A stretch of 64,000 bases of DNA from Alphaproteobacteria bacterium. GTDB lineage: Bacteria; Pseudomonadota; Alphaproteobacteria; Micavibrionales; Micavibrionaceae. Made by a program: the position numbers and the translations under genes. Position 1 is the stretch's first letter, and every line of letters starts with the position of its first letter. Below are positions 17,825 through 28,744 of the stretch, piece after piece. The stretch is from NCBI GenBank assembly GCA_021776025.1, contig JAJFGR010000007.1, positions 730,636-794,635 of the forward strand, in the 5' to 3' direction. A model generated the notes under the pieces. It ran no database searches. It was not told where the DNA came from and saw nothing but the letters and a program-made list of their open reading frames with translations.

Positions 17825-19831
17825 TTAAGTATCGAGGAAGCTGCGGAGTTTCCGTGAACGGCTAGGGTGCTTGAGCTTACGCAAGGCTTTGGCTTCAATC
17901 TGACGAATACGCTCGCGCGTTACGTTGAATTGTTGACCAACCTCTTCCAGCGTGTGGTCGGTGTTCATACCGATACCAAAACGCATTCTAAGCACGCGCT
18001 CTTCACGCGGCGTAAGTGATGCCAAAACACGCGTTGTCGTTTCACGAAGGTTGGAATGAATAGCGCTATCAATTGGCGCAATCGCATTTTTATCTTCAAT
18101 GAAGTCACCCAATGATGAATCTTCTTCATCACCAATTGGCGTTTCAAGCGACACAGGTTCTTTCGCGATTTTCAAGACCTTACGGACTTTATCTAACGGC
18201 ATATGCAAGCGCTCAGCCAGCTCTTCCGGTGTTGGTTCGCGGCCAATTTCGTGCATCATCTGACGCGATGTGCGCACCAGCTTGTTGATTGTCTCAATCA
18301 TGTGCACAGGAATACGAATTGTGCGCGCTTGGTCGGCAATGCTCCGCGTAATGGCTTGGCGGATCCACCATGTCGCATAGGTCGAGAATTTATAACCGCG
18401 GCGATATTCAAATTTATCAACCGCCTTCATCAGGCCGATATTCCCCTCTTGGATGAGATCGAGGAATTGCAGCCCGCGATTAGTGTATTTCTTGGCGATC
18501 GAAATCACGAGCCGTAAATTGGCCTCAACCATTTCTTTCTTAGCACGTCCGGCTTCACGCTCACCTTTTTGCACGGTGGAAATAATGCGGCGCCATTCAG
18601 AGATCGGCAGCATCGCCTCTTCGGAAATCAACGCAATCTGCGCGCGCATCTTAATCACATCATCTTTGTGCTTGGTGGTGAATTTTTCCCAGCCTTTACC
18701 TTTAAGCTTCGCAACTTTCGTCAGCCATTTCGGGTCCAACTCGTTGCCGTAGTAATTCTCGAGGAAATCCTCGCGTTTAACCTTACAATCCACAGCCATA
18801 CGCATCAGCTTGCCTTCAATGCTCACTAGTTCGCGATTGGCGCTATATAAACGATCCAAGAGCTGATCAATCCGTGCATTGTTAAGGCGCACTTCTTTCA
18901 TCAACACAACCATCTCTTCTTTGAGCTTGTTGTATTTTTTATCGGCTGCTTCTGGCGGGGCTTTCCCAGCCTGCAGCGATTCCAAACGCTCGGCCTGCAC
19001 CTTTTGCATTTTCTTATATGTTTTTTGAATCTTGCCGAAAATTTCGAAAACCAGCGGGGCCAACTCTTCTTCCATGGCCGCCAGTGATACGTTCGCATCA
19101 TCATCAGAATCCGCGTCGCTCTCTTCTACAACCTCGCCCCTTGCCGCAGCTTCTTCGGCTTCCTTTGCTTTTTTAGCGATTTTTTCTTCTTTGGCTTTCT
19201 TTGCCTCTTCGGCCTCTTTGGCCTGTTTAGCTTTTTCTTCCTCAGTCTTCTGAGTCATATCTTCCGGATCTTCCTTATAGGTCGCATCCAGATCAATAAT
19301 TTCACGCAGCAAGATGTCGCCGTCTTGCAAAGCTTTGTACCAGGCAATTAAAGATTCAATCGCTAGAGGTGATTCGCAAATGCCGCCAATCATTAATTCC
19401 CGGCCGGCCTCAATGCGCTTGGCAATGGAAATCTCGCCTTCGCGGGACAACAGCTCAACCGCGCCCATTTCGCGTAAGTACATGCGCACAGGGTCATCTG
19501 TCCGCCCCGTATCATCATCGGCAATGTTTCCGCCAGCCTCGTGGGCTTTCTTGTCATCATCCGCAGCCTCTTCAGTCACGTCCTCTTCGCTTTCAACAAG
19601 CTGGAGGCCAATATCCGAGAAAGTCGACATGGCTTCATCAATTTGCTCAGACGAAAACTCGCCAGCCGGAATGGCTTTGTTTATCTGCTCATAGGTCAGG
19701 AACCCTTTATCCTTACCTGCTTTCACAAGTTTTTTGACAACACTCTCTAAAGAGCCTTTGCCTTCTGTTTCCTGATTTTCGTCGTTTGTTTTTTCACTCA
19801 CAGCCAAATTTCCAAGTCCTTTTGCAGCCAT
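17825..19831 (-). CDS. rpoD: RNA polymerase primary sigma factor RpoD (sigma-70)
   Basis: The 668-aa product has region 1.1 near the N-terminus, region 1.2 ([11 protein letters not shown]), region 2 ([41 protein letters not shown]), region 3 and region 4 ([26 protein letters not shown]). The non-conserved region between 1.2 and 2 is long and contains a Lys/Glu/Ala-rich tract (about residues 190-245) ending in an Asp/Ser-rich acidic stretch. It directs the housekeeping transcription programme. It lies downstream of dnaG on the same strand, the common dnaG-rpoD order. Confidence 0.97.
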   Translation of the reverse strand: MAAKGLGNLAVSEKTNDENQETEGKGSLESVVKKLVKAGKDKGFLTYEQINKAIPAGEFSSEQIDEAMSTFSDIGLQLVESEEDVTEEAADDDKKAHEAGGNIADDDTGRTDDPVRMYLREMGAVELLSREGEISIAKRIEAGRELMIGGICESPLAIESLIAWYKALQDGDILLREIIDLDATYKEDPEDMTQKTEEEKAKQAKEAEEAKKAKEEKIAKKAKEAEEAAARGEVVEESDADSDDDANVSLAAMEEELAPLVFEIFGKIQKTYKKMQKVQAERLESLQAGKAPPEAADKKYNKLKEEMVVLMKEVRLNNARIDQLLDRLYSANRELVSIEGKLMRMAVDCKVKREDFLENYYGNELDPKWLTKVAKLKGKGWEKFTTKHKDDVIKMRAQIALISEEAMLPISEWRRIISTVQKGEREAGRAKKEMVEANLRLVISIAKKYTNRGLQFLDLIQEGNIGLMKAVDKFEYRRGYKFSTYATWWIRQAITRSIADQARTIRIPVHMIETINKLVRTSRQMMHEIGREPTPEELAERLHMPLDKVRKVLKIAKEPVSLETPIGDEEDSSLGDFIEDKNAIAPIDSAIHSNLRETTTRVLASLTPREERVLRMRFGIGMNTDHTLEEVGQQFNVTRERIRQIEAKALRKLKHPSRSRKLRSFLDT

Positions 19832-19923
19832 ACCCTAGTCCGCCATTTCCGATTAGATCCTAAATTTCGTGATATTTAAAGTGGTTGGATGGATTACCCA
19901 CGAAGTTATGCTCTGCTTATCCC

Positions 19924-21768
19924 CTATTCAGAGCCCTTGATTCGTACCATATCGCGTAATCTATCTTCCTGTTGTTCATTTGAACTTTCAAATGCACTTT
20001 TCCATCCTGCCTTAACTTCCTCGTTTAAACCTTGCCCTTGTAATCCTTCATAATAAGAAAGCCACTGTTTTTGCATGTGACTTTCCCCTAAAGATGCAAA
20101 AGCGCCTTGACGAGCGAAAGCAGCGTGAACATAAACAGATTCGTTCAATATGTCATCTCTTTCTTTTTCAAAACCTTGAAACTCTAATTTAGCGCATAAG
20201 CCTTCCGTATCAAGGCTGGCGTCTTCGTTCAGGCTGGCGATGACATGAGCGCGCAAATTATTGAGATTTTGCGCCTCAATTATGAACTGGCCAAACTCTT
20301 CTTCTAGGCAGCTATACAACTCGGGATTATTGATCACCGCGCTCAGTAAAACCTTCTGCGCAACGCGATTCTTTTTCTGCACGAGGGGGCGCAAACGCAG
20401 AGCACCTGAGGCTTTTGCGCTCTGAGGCCCTTGCCCACCTTTTCCCTTACCCTGATAAGATTTGAAGAAATTGTCAGAAATGCGGCTGCTGATCAGCTCC
20501 TTATAATGCTTCTGAATCTCCGGATCGGCAATCGTTGAAACTTGTTTCTGCAAGGCTTTGGTCAAGCCCGCGCGGCTTTCCGGCGTTGAAAAATCACGCC
20601 CTGCTGTATGCGCGGCCCAGATAAAATCAAACAGCGATAATGATGATTCTAAGAATTTTTTAAACCCGGAAGCTCCTGAGGACCTTAACAAGCTATCTGG
20701 GTCCTCGCCTTCAGGTAAAAACGCAAAGCGCACTGTTTTGCCGGGTTTGAGCAGCGGCAAAATGTTTCCACATGCCCGTGAAGCAGCACTTCTACCGGCA
20801 TTATCACCATCGAAACACAAGATCGGCAGCTTCTCATCATCGATCACCATCGACCAGAGTGAGAGGATTTGATCCTCGGTCAGCGCCGTGCCCATAGGCG
20901 CAACAGCGCCCTTGAAGCCATATTTATTACAGGCAATCACATCCATATACCCTTCGGTAACCAAAATCGTGTGGCCTTCGCGCGCGGCCTGACGCGCTAG
21001 CGATTCGCTATAAAGCATCCGGCCCTTGTCGAATAAAGGGGTATCGGAGGAGTTGATATATTTCGGCGGAGTAAAATTTTGATCCATTTGCGGCCTGATA
21101 TGTTCGGGCAGAATACGTCCGCCAAAGGCGACCACCCGGCCACGGCGATCAGCAACCGGGAACATCACCCGGTCGCGGAAAAACACATAAGGCTCGCCGC
21201 CACGGTTTGATTCCTTTAACAATCCAGCTTCGAGCATATCTACATCAGAAAACCCCTTACCCTTTAAATACGTGCGCAGCGCCTGGCCATCCGCTGGCGT
21301 ATAGCCAACACGAAAGCCTGAGCGAATATCTGCGTTCATTCCGCGCCCCTCGAGATAATCCAGCACATCGGCGTTCCCCGCCTCATCAACTTGGCCTTGC
21401 ATCCAGCTCGTCGCTTCATCGAGGAGTTCATGCAGCCCCTTGGCCTTTTGTGCCTGCTCAATCGCCATGGGGTCTGGTTTGGGCATTTGCAGCCCTGCAT
21501 CGGCGCTTAAGCCCTCGACTGCGTCGATAAAGGACAGATTATCGTGGGCCATGACAAAGCCAATCACGTCGCCATGCGCACCACAGCCAAAACAATGATA
21601 GAATTGTTTATCGTCATTAATAGTGAAAGATGGGGTCTTTTCCTTATGAAACGGGCAGCACGCCTTGAACTCCCGCCCTGCACGCGTCACAGAGATGCGC
21701 CGCCCGATAATCTCAGACAGGCTCAAGCGATTACGGATCTCATCCAGAAAACGCGGGGGAATCGACAT
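19924..21768 (-). CDS. dnaG: DNA primase
   Basis: DnaG makes RNA primers at the replication fork. The CHC2 zinc site is C38, H41, C59 and C62 (CPFH ... CFGC). The Toprim core is visible as LVTEGYMDVIA followed by CFDGDNAGR. A less conserved C-terminal domain (about 440-614) would bind DnaB. The length of 614 aa is normal for the group. rpoD follows after 92 bp on the same strand. Confidence 0.96.
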   Translation of the reverse strand: MSIPPRFLDEIRNRLSLSEIIGRRISVTRAGREFKACCPFHKEKTPSFTINDDKQFYHCFGCGAHGDVIGFVMAHDNLSFIDAVEGLSADAGLQMPKPDPMAIEQAQKAKGLHELLDEATSWMQGQVDEAGNADVLDYLEGRGMNADIRSGFRVGYTPADGQALRTYLKGKGFSDVDMLEAGLLKESNRGGEPYVFFRDRVMFPVADRRGRVVAFGGRILPEHIRPQMDQNFTPPKYINSSDTPLFDKGRMLYSESLARQAAREGHTILVTEGYMDVIACNKYGFKGAVAPMGTALTEDQILSLWSMVIDDEKLPILCFDGDNAGRSAASRACGNILPLLKPGKTVRFAFLPEGEDPDSLLRSSGASGFKKFLESSLSLFDFIWAAHTAGRDFSTPESRAGLTKALQKQVSTIADPEIQKHYKELISSRISDNFFKSYQGKGKGGQGPQSAKASGALRLRPLVQKKNRVAQKVLLSAVINNPELYSCLEEEFGQFIIEAQNLNNLRAHVIASLNEDASLDTEGLCAKLEFQGFEKERDDILNESVYVHAAFARQGAFASLGESHMQKQWLSYYEGLQGQGLNEEVKAGWKSAFESSNEQQEDRLRDMVRIKGSE

Positions 21769-21884
21769 GGAGCATAGCCTAACAGATTTTTTTAAAAAAT
21801 ATTATATTTACTCTTGCGCTCTTTTAGAATAATATATACATAGTAGGCTATAAATTAAGTAAGCAAGGGCGTCAGCACAGATTA

Positions 21885-22016
21885 ATGCCACAAGTCTTTA
21901 AAAAGAACTGCAAAATCAGCGTCATCGAATATGGCGATTCTTCACATAATCATATGTCCCTGAAAGACCTTATGCATAGCGCCCTCTCTGCCTTTAAGAT
22001 CTTCATCAAAGCTTAA
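21885..22016 (+). CDS. 43-aa microprotein, paralogue A
   Basis: An open frame beginning MPQVF and ending IFIKA. It has exactly the same length as the next small frame and aligns with it without gaps at 12 of 43 positions, including the MPxxF start, the core IEYG at residues 14-17, two serines and the terminal IK. Its ribosome binding site is weak (AAGGGC, far from the ATG). It may be a decayed or weakly expressed copy. No family recognised. Confidence 0.45.
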   Translation: MPQVFKKNCKISVIEYGDSSHNHMSLKDLMHSALSAFKIFIKA

Positions 22017-22154
22017 AATTTTCATTTTACAGAATACACTTAACCAAAAATTAACAATTAAATCATATGCTTGACCTGCTTAATTTGCAGAATCAGCCGT
22101 TTTCATGTACATTAAGTATCAGTAATATAATAAAAAAACGGCAGGGAGGCGCTA

Positions 22155-22286
22155 ATGCCTAATATTTTTTCAACAGACCAGAAACTAAAGCTTATTGAGT
22201 ATGGCTCGAACCAGCAAGGCTTGGAGAGCATTGAAGAAGCAAAAGATAAAGTTGTCAGCTTTCTTCACAACATCATCAAAAAATAA
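22155..22286 (+). CDS. 43-aa microprotein, paralogue B
   Basis: A short frame with a strong Shine-Dalgarno (GGGAGG, 7 nt before the ATG) and a canonical terminator 33 bp after the stop, so it looks like a genuine single-gene transcript. The product begins MPNIF, has a central LIEYG, and its second half is an amphipathic helix ending in IIKK. It is charged and has no signal peptide. It is the likely functional partner or duplicate of the 43-aa frame 138 bp upstream. Confidence 0.65.
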   Translation: MPNIFSTDQKLKLIEYGSNQQGLESIEEAKDKVVSFLHNIIKK

Positions 22287-22318
22287 GAACTCAAAAAACA
22301 AACTCAAAAATTAATTGG

Positions 22319-22340
22319 GGCCGCGCAAGCGGCCTTTTTT
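22319..22340 (+). terminator. rho-independent terminator
   Basis: A perfect 6-bp GGCCGC/GCGGCC stem with a GCAA tetraloop is followed by six T. It ends the transcript of the second 43-aa microprotein. From the terminator to the yqeY stop (22341-22515) I see no further gene. Confidence 0.85.
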
Positions 22341-22515
22341 GATGGGATTAAGCTGTTTCTCTAAAATTTAGCAAAGAATCATCGAAGTATTTTGTGGCGA
22401 AAGTTGTGGTTTTTAAGAACCGTATCGCAGAATACATTTTGGCATTTGAGAAACGGAAGCGCAAAAAACTACAATTTGCAGCCCACTTGTGCCCCGCGGG
22501 TAAAAGACGAAGATG

Positions 22516-22974
22516 TTAGCCGAGCTTCTCTTTTACAAGACCGCCGGCTTTACCCATATCAAGCTGCCCGGCATATTCACTTTTTAAAGCGCCCATCACC
22601 TTACCCATATCCTTAATATCGGCTGCGCCTGTGTCAGCTATAATCTTTTCAATCGCGGCAGCGACATCGTCATCACTCATCTGCGCCGGCATAAAGCGAT
22701 GAATCACTTCAATTTCCGCTTCTTCACGTTCGGCCAGCTCTTCGCGGCCCGCATCACAATAAATTTTTGCTGATTCCTGACGCTGCTTAATCATGGACCC
22801 AAGCATAGAGAGAATTTCAGTGTCCTCGATGCCGTCGGCCTTACCCTGTCCGCGGGCGGCAATGTCTCGATCTTTGAGCGCGGCTAAAATCAAACGGATG
22901 GTCGACATGGCTGTCTGGTCTTTACTTTTAAGTGCTTCTTTAAGCGCTGCACTAAATTCTGCTCGTATATCCAC
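22516..22974 (-). CDS. GatB/YqeY domain protein
   Basis: A 152-aa helical protein of the YqeY family, related to the C-terminal tail domain of GatB. Its N-terminal segment SAALKEALKSKD and the IRLILAALK, SMLGSMIKQRQES and HRFMPAQMS motifs are diagnostic. A role linked to tRNA-dependent amidation is assumed for the family but unproven. It is divergent from carA, and both starts lie within 77 bp. Confidence 0.9.
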   Translation of the reverse strand: MDIRAEFSAALKEALKSKDQTAMSTIRLILAALKDRDIAARGQGKADGIEDTEILSMLGSMIKQRQESAKIYCDAGREELAEREEAEIEVIHRFMPAQMSDDDVAAAIEKIIADTGAADIKDMGKVMGALKSEYAGQLDMGKAGGLVKEKLG

Positions 22975-23050
22975 TTTTTACTTCCCTTTTTGCTCAGAAA
23001 TCATTATTAAATCTATCTCTAGCGACACACTGCTAGAAAGATCATCATTT

Positions 23051-24223
23051 ATGAAGCAAGGTACTACCCCAAAACAGCCCTCAAATGCAACGGCTGTGAT
23101 TCTTTTTGCCGACGGGACGACGTTTTTTGGGCGTGGCTTTGGCGCTGAAACTAAGTCTGTTGGCGAGATATGCTTCAATACGGCGATGACGGGATATCAG
23201 GAAACTTTGACCGATCCATCTTACGCCGGGCAGATTATCACTTTCACCTTTCCCCATATCGGCAATGTCGGCACCAACGAAGAAGATATCGAAACCACCA
23301 ACCCGGCGGCGCGCGGCCTGATTGTGCGCGAAGATGTGACACAACCCTCAAGCTGGCGCGCAACCAAACCTCTGGATGAGTGGCTGAAAAATTATAACCT
23401 TCCGGGGATATCGGGCATCGACACAAGAGCTCTCACCCGCTACATCCGCGATAATGGCGCGCCCAACGGTGTTTTATGTCACGACCCGTCTGGCAAATTC
23501 GATTTGGACGCTTTGCAGAAAGAAGCCGCAGACTGGCCCGGCCTTGAAGGCATGGATCTGGCGAAAGAGGTTTCCTGCACGCAAAGTTATGGCTGGAGCG
23601 AAAAAACATGGACGATTGAGGATGGTTATACCGAACAGGATAGCCCCAAATTTAAAGTCGTGGCGGTAGATTACGGCGCGAAACGCAACATCCTGCGCTG
23701 CCTTGCAAGCGCTGGCTTTGATGTCACGGTCGTCCCCGCCACAGCAACAGCCGAAGAGATCCTCGCTCATAAGCCCGATGGTGTTTTTTTATCCAATGGC
23801 CCTGGCGATCCGTCTGCTACTGGCGAATATGCCGTGCCAATGGTTCAAGAGCTCATGGAAAAGAACATGCCGATTTTCGGGATTTGTTTAGGACATCAAA
23901 TTCTTGCCCTCGCCCTTGGCGCTAAAACCAAGAAAATGCATCTGGGGCATCGCGGTGCGAACCAGCCTGTCAAAGATCTTGAAACCGGCAAAGTCGAAAT
24001 CACTTCGCAAAATCATGGGTTCGAAGTTATCGCCGATAGTCTCCCCGATGGCGTGGAGGAATCGCATATCAGCTTGTTTGATGGCTCAAACGAAGGTTTA
24101 AAAGTTAATGGTAAGCCCGTATTTTCGGTACAATATCACCCCGAAGCCTCACCGGGCCCACAGGACAGCACTTATTTATTTGAACGATTTAAAAACAACA
24201 TTGAAAAGGTAAAAGTTGCATAA
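23051..24223 (+). CDS. carA: carbamoyl-phosphate synthase small (glutaminase) subunit
   Basis: CarA releases ammonia from glutamine for CarB. The frame is open further upstream, but the ATG at 23051 gives the usual 390 aa and places the conserved LFADGTTFFGRGFG at the N-terminus. The class I amidotransferase nucleophile is C279 (FGICLGHQ), with H363 and E365 (QYHPE) completing the triad. A carbonic anhydrase gene starts 1 bp after the stop and carB follows that. Confidence 0.95.
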   Translation: MKQGTTPKQPSNATAVILFADGTTFFGRGFGAETKSVGEICFNTAMTGYQETLTDPSYAGQIITFTFPHIGNVGTNEEDIETTNPAARGLIVREDVTQPSSWRATKPLDEWLKNYNLPGISGIDTRALTRYIRDNGAPNGVLCHDPSGKFDLDALQKEAADWPGLEGMDLAKEVSCTQSYGWSEKTWTIEDGYTEQDSPKFKVVAVDYGAKRNILRCLASAGFDVTVVPATATAEEILAHKPDGVFLSNGPGDPSATGEYAVPMVQELMEKNMPIFGICLGHQILALALGAKTKKMHLGHRGANQPVKDLETGKVEITSQNHGFEVIADSLPDGVEESHISLFDGSNEGLKVNGKPVFSVQYHPEASPGPQDSTYLFERFKNNIEKVKVA

Positions 24224-24224
24224 C

Positions 24225-24851
24225 ATGGAAGATATATCACTTTTAATTTCCGGCTTTGAACGGACTATGCAGAAACATGGCGCTCTAGTTGAACGGCTGG
24301 CTGTGGAAGGGCAAAAACCTAAATTTTTATTGGTGAGCTGCATGGATTCACGCTGCGCTCCAGAAACTCTTTTGAATTTGGAGTTAGGTACAGCGTTTTC
24401 ACACCGGCCCATGGGCGGATTTGTGCATGCCTATAAAGAAGGTTCAGAGCTGGATGCTAAATTGACGTTTTCACTTCTAAAGGGCGTGAAAAACATCGTT
24501 CTTATAGGTCATACACAATGCGGCGCGGTGGCAGGCCTATCCAAAGATGTGGACGATCCGCACATCAAACCCTGGCTTAAAGTCGCCAACCCAGCGAAGC
24601 AAGCCGCACTGGAAAAAGTGGGTGACGCCGATCTTGATACCCTATGCCGTGAAATTGAAAGACAGGTTGTTATTTTGGGCCTCAAAAACCTGCTGACCTA
24701 CCCGGAGGTTTCGGAAGCTGTTGAGTCAGGGGCGTTAAAACTTCACGGCTTGTTTTATGATATGCACAATAAAGCGCTTTTACGATTAAACACCGATTCC
24801 CGGACATTTGAACAGCTTGCACCAAACGAGAACAATGTGAAATATGCCTAA
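24225..24851 (+). CDS. beta-class carbonic anhydrase
   Basis: This 208-aa protein interconverts CO2 and bicarbonate. The zinc ligands are C39, H96 and C99, with the catalytic D41-R43 dyad (SCMDSR ... HTQCGAV), which is the full beta-class set. The ATG at 24225 directly follows the carA stop. The gene overlaps carB by 8 bp. Its position between carA and carB suggests that it supplies the bicarbonate used by carbamoyl-phosphate synthase; this is inferred from context. Confidence 0.9.
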   Translation: MEDISLLISGFERTMQKHGALVERLAVEGQKPKFLLVSCMDSRCAPETLLNLELGTAFSHRPMGGFVHAYKEGSELDAKLTFSLLKGVKNIVLIGHTQCGAVAGLSKDVDDPHIKPWLKVANPAKQAALEKVGDADLDTLCREIERQVVILGLKNLLTYPEVSEAVESGALKLHGLFYDMHNKALLRLNTDSRTFEQLAPNENNVKYA

Positions 24852-27800
24852 ACGCACCGACATAAAATCCATCGCCATTATCGGCGCGGGGCCTATTGTT
24901 ATAGGTCAGGCGTGTGAGTTTGATTATTCCGGTGCGCAGGCCTGTAAGGCTTTGCGCGAGGAAGGCTACCGGATTGTCCTGATCAACTCGAACCCCGCGA
25001 CCATCATGACTGACCCGGACATGGCGGATGCGACGTATATCGAGCCGATCACGCCGAAAGTTGTTGCGAAGATTCTCGAGAAAGAGCGCCCGGATGCGTT
25101 GCTTCCTACTATGGGCGGACAGACTGCGCTGAATACCGCGCTGGCGCTTGAGGAAATGGGCGTACTCAAAGACCTTAATATCGAGATGATTGGGGCCAAG
25201 GCTGATGTCATCGACAAAGCCGAAAACCGTGAGCGCTTTAAAGAAGCGATGGAGAAAATCGGCCTTGAATCCCCGCGCTCCGAAGTTGTGCAAGATATCG
25301 ACGCGGCGCGCAAAGTGCTTGAGGAATTTGGCCTACCTCTTATCATTCGTCCATCTTTTACCATGGGTGGGACCGGCGGCGGCGTGGCTTATAACAAAAC
25401 CGAGTTTGAGGAGATTATAAAATCCGGTCTCGATGCCTCCCCCACTACGGAAGTTCTTATCGACGAATCTCTTCTGGGCTGGAAAGAATATGAGATGGAG
25501 GTGGTGCGCGATAAAAATGACAATTGCATCATTATCTGCGCCATCGAAAATATCGACCCGATGGGCGTGCACACGGGCGATTCCATCACCGTGGCCCCGG
25601 CCCTCACCCTCACCGATAAAGAATATCAGATCATGCGCAATGCCTCGATTGATGTACTGCGAGAAATTGGTGTGGAGACCGGCGGCTCGAATGTACAGTT
25701 CGGCATGTGCCCGGAAACGGGCCGCATGGTGGTGATTGAAATGAACCCACGCGTATCGCGCTCCTCCGCACTAGCATCAAAAGCGACAGGATTTCCGATT
25801 GCGAAAATCGCGGCTAAGCTCGCGGTTGGCTACACCCTCGATGAACTCGACAACGATATCACTGGCGGAAAAATTCCCGCCTCGTTCGAACCAACCATCG
25901 ATTATGTGGTCACCAAAGCCCCGCGCTTTGCGTTTGAAAAATTCAAAGGTGCCGACAGCACGCTAACAACGGCGATGAAATCAGTTGGAGAAGCGATGGC
26001 GATTGGCCGCAGCTTCGAGGAGTCTTTGCAAAAAGCGATGCGGAGCTTGGAAAAAGGCCTCACCGGCCTGTCTCCACTTTGTCCGCTACAAGCCGAGGAT
26101 GAAGAATCCCTGCGCGATAAAATCACCTCCAACATGGCGAAGACTTCACCGCAGCGCCTGCTCCACATTGCCGATGCTTTGCGCCACGGCGTGGATAAAG
26201 AAAAAATCTACCGCACGACGAAAGTCGACATGTGGTATCTCGAGCGCATTGAAAACATCGTGCACGCTGAAAAAGAAATTCTCGATAAAGGCCTGCCCGT
26301 CGATCCCGAAGGCTGGATTAAAATTAAAAAGCTCGGCTTTTCCGATGCCCAGCTGGCCGACCTTCGCGGCGTTAGCGAAGATAATGTGCGCAAGGCTCGC
26401 CACGCTCATAAAATTCACCCGGTTTATAAACGCGTGGACACTTGCGCGGCGGAAATTCCATCGGGCACCCCGTATATGTATAGCTGCTACGAAGGTGACG
26501 GCCTCACCCCCGCCGAAAGTGAAATCGATAAAAGCGACAAAGAGAAAGTCATCATCCTTGGCGGCGGGCCCAACCGTATTGGCCAAGGGATTGAATTTGA
26601 TTATTGCTGCGTGCATGCGGCTTATGCCCTGCGCGACGCGGGATACGAAACCATCATGGTGAACTGCAACCCCGAAACTGTTTCCACAGATTACGATACG
26701 TCTGATCGTCTCTATTTCGAACCGCTGACCGAAGAAGATGTGGTTGAGCTGATCCGCGCAGAGCAGCAATCGGGCACAGTGAAGGGTGTGATTGTACAGC
26801 TTGGTGGGCAAACACCGCTTAAGCTTGCGGATGCATTGCAAGAACAAGGCATTCCTATCCTCGGCACCTCACCCGATATGATTGATCTGGCCGAAGACCG
26901 CGAGCGTTTCCAAAAGCTCGTCAATGACCTCAAACTGAAACAGCCTCCAAACGCTCTAGCTTCCTCCACTGAAGAAGCGCTTGAACAAGCCGAGGGCATA
27001 GGTTTCCCGCTGGTTGTGCGCCCTTCATACGTGCTGGGCGGACAAGGGATGCAGATCGTTCATTCCATGGACGAGCTTGAGCGCTACATCAATGTCGCGG
27101 TGAAAGTTTCCAACGATTGTCCTGTGCTGCTTGACCGTTATCTCAAGAGCGCGATTGAGCTAGATGTCGATGCCTTGTGTGACGGCACAGATGTTTATGT
27201 CTCCGGTATCATGGAACATATCGAAGAAGCGGGTGTGCATTCCGGTGACAGCGCCTGTGTGCTGCCGCCGCACTCTCTTGCACCCGACACAATTAAAGAG
27301 CTGGAACGTCAAACCGTTGAACTTGCCAAAGCGCTTAATGTGATTGGCCTGATGAATGTGCAATTCGCCGTGCGTAAAGATGAAGAGACTGGTGAAGATG
27401 TGATTTACCTGATCGAGGTTAACCCGCGTGCCTCACGCACTGTACCGTTTGTCGCCAAGGCTACCGGCGTTCCTGTGGCGAAAATTGCTGCGCGCCTAAT
27501 GGCCGGAGAAAAACTTACGGACTTCCGCGATATTTTGGTGGGCATGCCAACCAATCTCCATGCCGTGAAAGCGCCCGTCTTCCCGTTTGATCGGTTCCCG
27601 GGTGTCGAGCCCCTGCTGGGTCCTGAAATGAAATCCACTGGTGAGGTGATGGGCATTGATACCAACCTTGCCCATGCGATTGCAAAATCTCAACTGGCGG
27701 CCAAAACGTTATTGCCAAAATCAGGACGCGTGTTTCTCTCGGTTAAAAATGATGACAAAGAAAACCTCCTGCCGATTGCCAAAGAGCTTGAAGAGATGGG

Positions 27801-28146
27801 TTTTGATCTGGTCGCCACGGGCGGCACCTGCCGTTTCCTGGATGAGCATGGTGTGAAGGTTGAGCGGATTAATAAAGTTCTGGAAGGTCAGCCGCATATT
27901 GTCGATGCCATTATCAATGGCGAGATTGCCCTAATGATCAACACAACCACCAAAAGCTCGGCTGCGGTGGCGGATTCAAACAATATCCGCCGCATGGCGC
28001 TAATGAATAAAATTCCGTATTACACGCTTATTACGGCCGCCACAGCCGCCGTGCAGGCTATCCGCGCCATCAAAGCCAAAGATATCGAAGTTGCCTCCTT
28101 GCAAAGCTACTTCCCGCCGAAAAAGGCGAAGAAAGACGCGGCTTAG
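24844..28146 (+). CDS. carB: carbamoyl-phosphate synthase large subunit
   Basis: The 1100-aa CarB makes carbamoyl phosphate from bicarbonate, ammonia and two ATP for pyrimidine and arginine synthesis. Two homologous ATP-grasp halves are clear ([17 protein letters not shown] and [15 protein letters not shown]), each with its [21 protein letters not shown] signature. The C-terminal MGS-like allosteric domain (from about 950, [10 protein letters not shown]) ends the protein. It overlaps the carbonic anhydrase gene, so all three are one operon. Confidence 0.97.
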   Translation: MPKRTDIKSIAIIGAGPIVIGQACEFDYSGAQACKALREEGYRIVLINSNPATIMTDPDMADATYIEPITPKVVAKILEKERPDALLPTMGGQTALNTALALEEMGVLKDLNIEMIGAKADVIDKAENRERFKEAMEKIGLESPRSEVVQDIDAARKVLEEFGLPLIIRPSFTMGGTGGGVAYNKTEFEEIIKSGLDASPTTEVLIDESLLGWKEYEMEVVRDKNDNCIIICAIENIDPMGVHTGDSITVAPALTLTDKEYQIMRNASIDVLREIGVETGGSNVQFGMCPETGRMVVIEMNPRVSRSSALASKATGFPIAKIAAKLAVGYTLDELDNDITGGKIPASFEPTIDYVVTKAPRFAFEKFKGADSTLTTAMKSVGEAMAIGRSFEESLQKAMRSLEKGLTGLSPLCPLQAEDEESLRDKITSNMAKTSPQRLLHIADALRHGVDKEKIYRTTKVDMWYLERIENIVHAEKEILDKGLPVDPEGWIKIKKLGFSDAQLADLRGVSEDNVRKARHAHKIHPVYKRVDTCAAEIPSGTPYMYSCYEGDGLTPAESEIDKSDKEKVIILGGGPNRIGQGIEFDYCCVHAAYALRDAGYETIMVNCNPETVSTDYDTSDRLYFEPLTEEDVVELIRAEQQSGTVKGVIVQLGGQTPLKLADALQEQGIPILGTSPDMIDLAEDRERFQKLVNDLKLKQPPNALASSTEEALEQAEGIGFPLVVRPSYVLGGQGMQIVHSMDELERYINVAVKVSNDCPVLLDRYLKSAIELDVDALCDGTDVYVSGIMEHIEEAGVHSGDSACVLPPHSLAPDTIKELERQTVELAKALNVIGLMNVQFAVRKDEETGEDVIYLIEVNPRASRTVPFVAKATGVPVAKIAARLMAGEKLTDFRDILVGMPTNLHAVKAPVFPFDRFPGVEPLLGPEMKSTGEVMGIDTNLAHAIAKSQLAAKTLLPKSGRVFLSVKNDDKENLLPIAKELEEMGFDLVATGGTCRFLDEHGVKVERINKVLEGQPHIVDAIINGEIALMINTTTKSSAAVADSNNIRRMALMNKIPYYTLITAATAAVQAIRAIKAKDIEVASLQSYFPPKKAKKDAA

Positions 28147-28155
28147 CCAAAAATC

Positions 28156-28185
28156 TTGACGAAATCTAAAATATCGGCTTAAACT
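28156..28185 (+). promoter_or_regulatory. possible greA promoter
   Basis: TTGACG (28156-28161) and TAAACT (28180-28185) with 18-bp spacing precede greA. A short CCCGC/GCGGG hairpin (28194-28212) lies in the leader. Evidence is motif-level only. Confidence 0.35.
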
Positions 28186-28238
28186 AGCCTAATCCCGCTT
28201 CTTTTGAGGCGGGTTTGTTTGTTAAAGAAAGTGACGAG

Positions 28239-28712
28239 ATGGAACCTATTCCTGTTACAAAAATCGGTTTTGAGCATTTAGAAGCCGAACATAAAGATTT
28301 GAAATCTGTGCGCCGCCCGGCTGTGATTGCCGCGATTGCGGAAGCACGCGAGCATGGCGACCTCAAAGAAAACGCAGAATATCACGCTGCGCGGGAGCAG
28401 CAGAGCTTTATTGAAGGCCGGATTCAGGAACTGGATGCCGTGATTGGCCGCGCTCAAGTGATTGACCCATCTACGCTTTCCGGCGAGGTCGTCAAATTCG
28501 GGGCCACTGTGCAAATTGTGGATGAAGAAACCGACGAAGAATCCGTTTACCAAATTGTTGGGGATTACGAAGCTGACATGGAAAATGGTAAAATTTCAAT
28601 CTCTGCACCCATTGCACGCGGCCTGATCGGCAAGTCTGAAGGCGATAGCGTGAAGGTTAAGACGCCAAAAGGCACCAAGGATTACGAAATTCTCAAGGTC
28701 GAATATAAATAA
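28239..28712 (+). CDS. greA: transcription elongation factor GreA
   Basis: GreA rescues backtracked RNA polymerase by stimulating transcript cleavage. The ATG at 28239 gives 157 aa and the standard MEPIPVT N-terminus; an in-frame TTG 24 bp upstream is less likely. The coiled-coil part holds [20 protein letters not shown] with the acidic tip, and the C-terminal FKBP-like domain ends in [15 protein letters not shown]. Confidence 0.95.
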   Translation: MEPIPVTKIGFEHLEAEHKDLKSVRRPAVIAAIAEAREHGDLKENAEYHAAREQQSFIEGRIQELDAVIGRAQVIDPSTLSGEVVKFGATVQIVDEETDEESVYQIVGDYEADMENGKISISAPIARGLIGKSEGDSVKVKTPKGTKDYEILKVEYK

Positions 28713-28719
28713 AGACCGG

Positions 28720-28744
28720 ACTTAGTCCGCGCCGCGGACTAAGT
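28720..28744 (+). terminator. perfect 12-bp inverted repeat between convergent greA and lrp
   Basis: ACTTAGTCCGCG and its exact reverse complement flank a single central C, filling the space between the greA stop and the lrp-family stop (it reaches the last base of that stop). No T-run follows on either strand. A bidirectional terminator or mRNA 3' end stabiliser is likely. Confidence 0.5.

Noticed and set aside
22341..22515. Possible short RNA with GGTT...AACC pairing between the microprotein terminator and yqeY
   Set aside because: The pairing is only 4 bp and there is no promoter or terminator supporting a separate transcript.
22793..23050. In-frame extension upstream of carA
   Set aside because: It overlaps the divergent yqeY coding region, is not conserved-looking, and the ATG at 23051 gives the standard CarA N-terminus and length.
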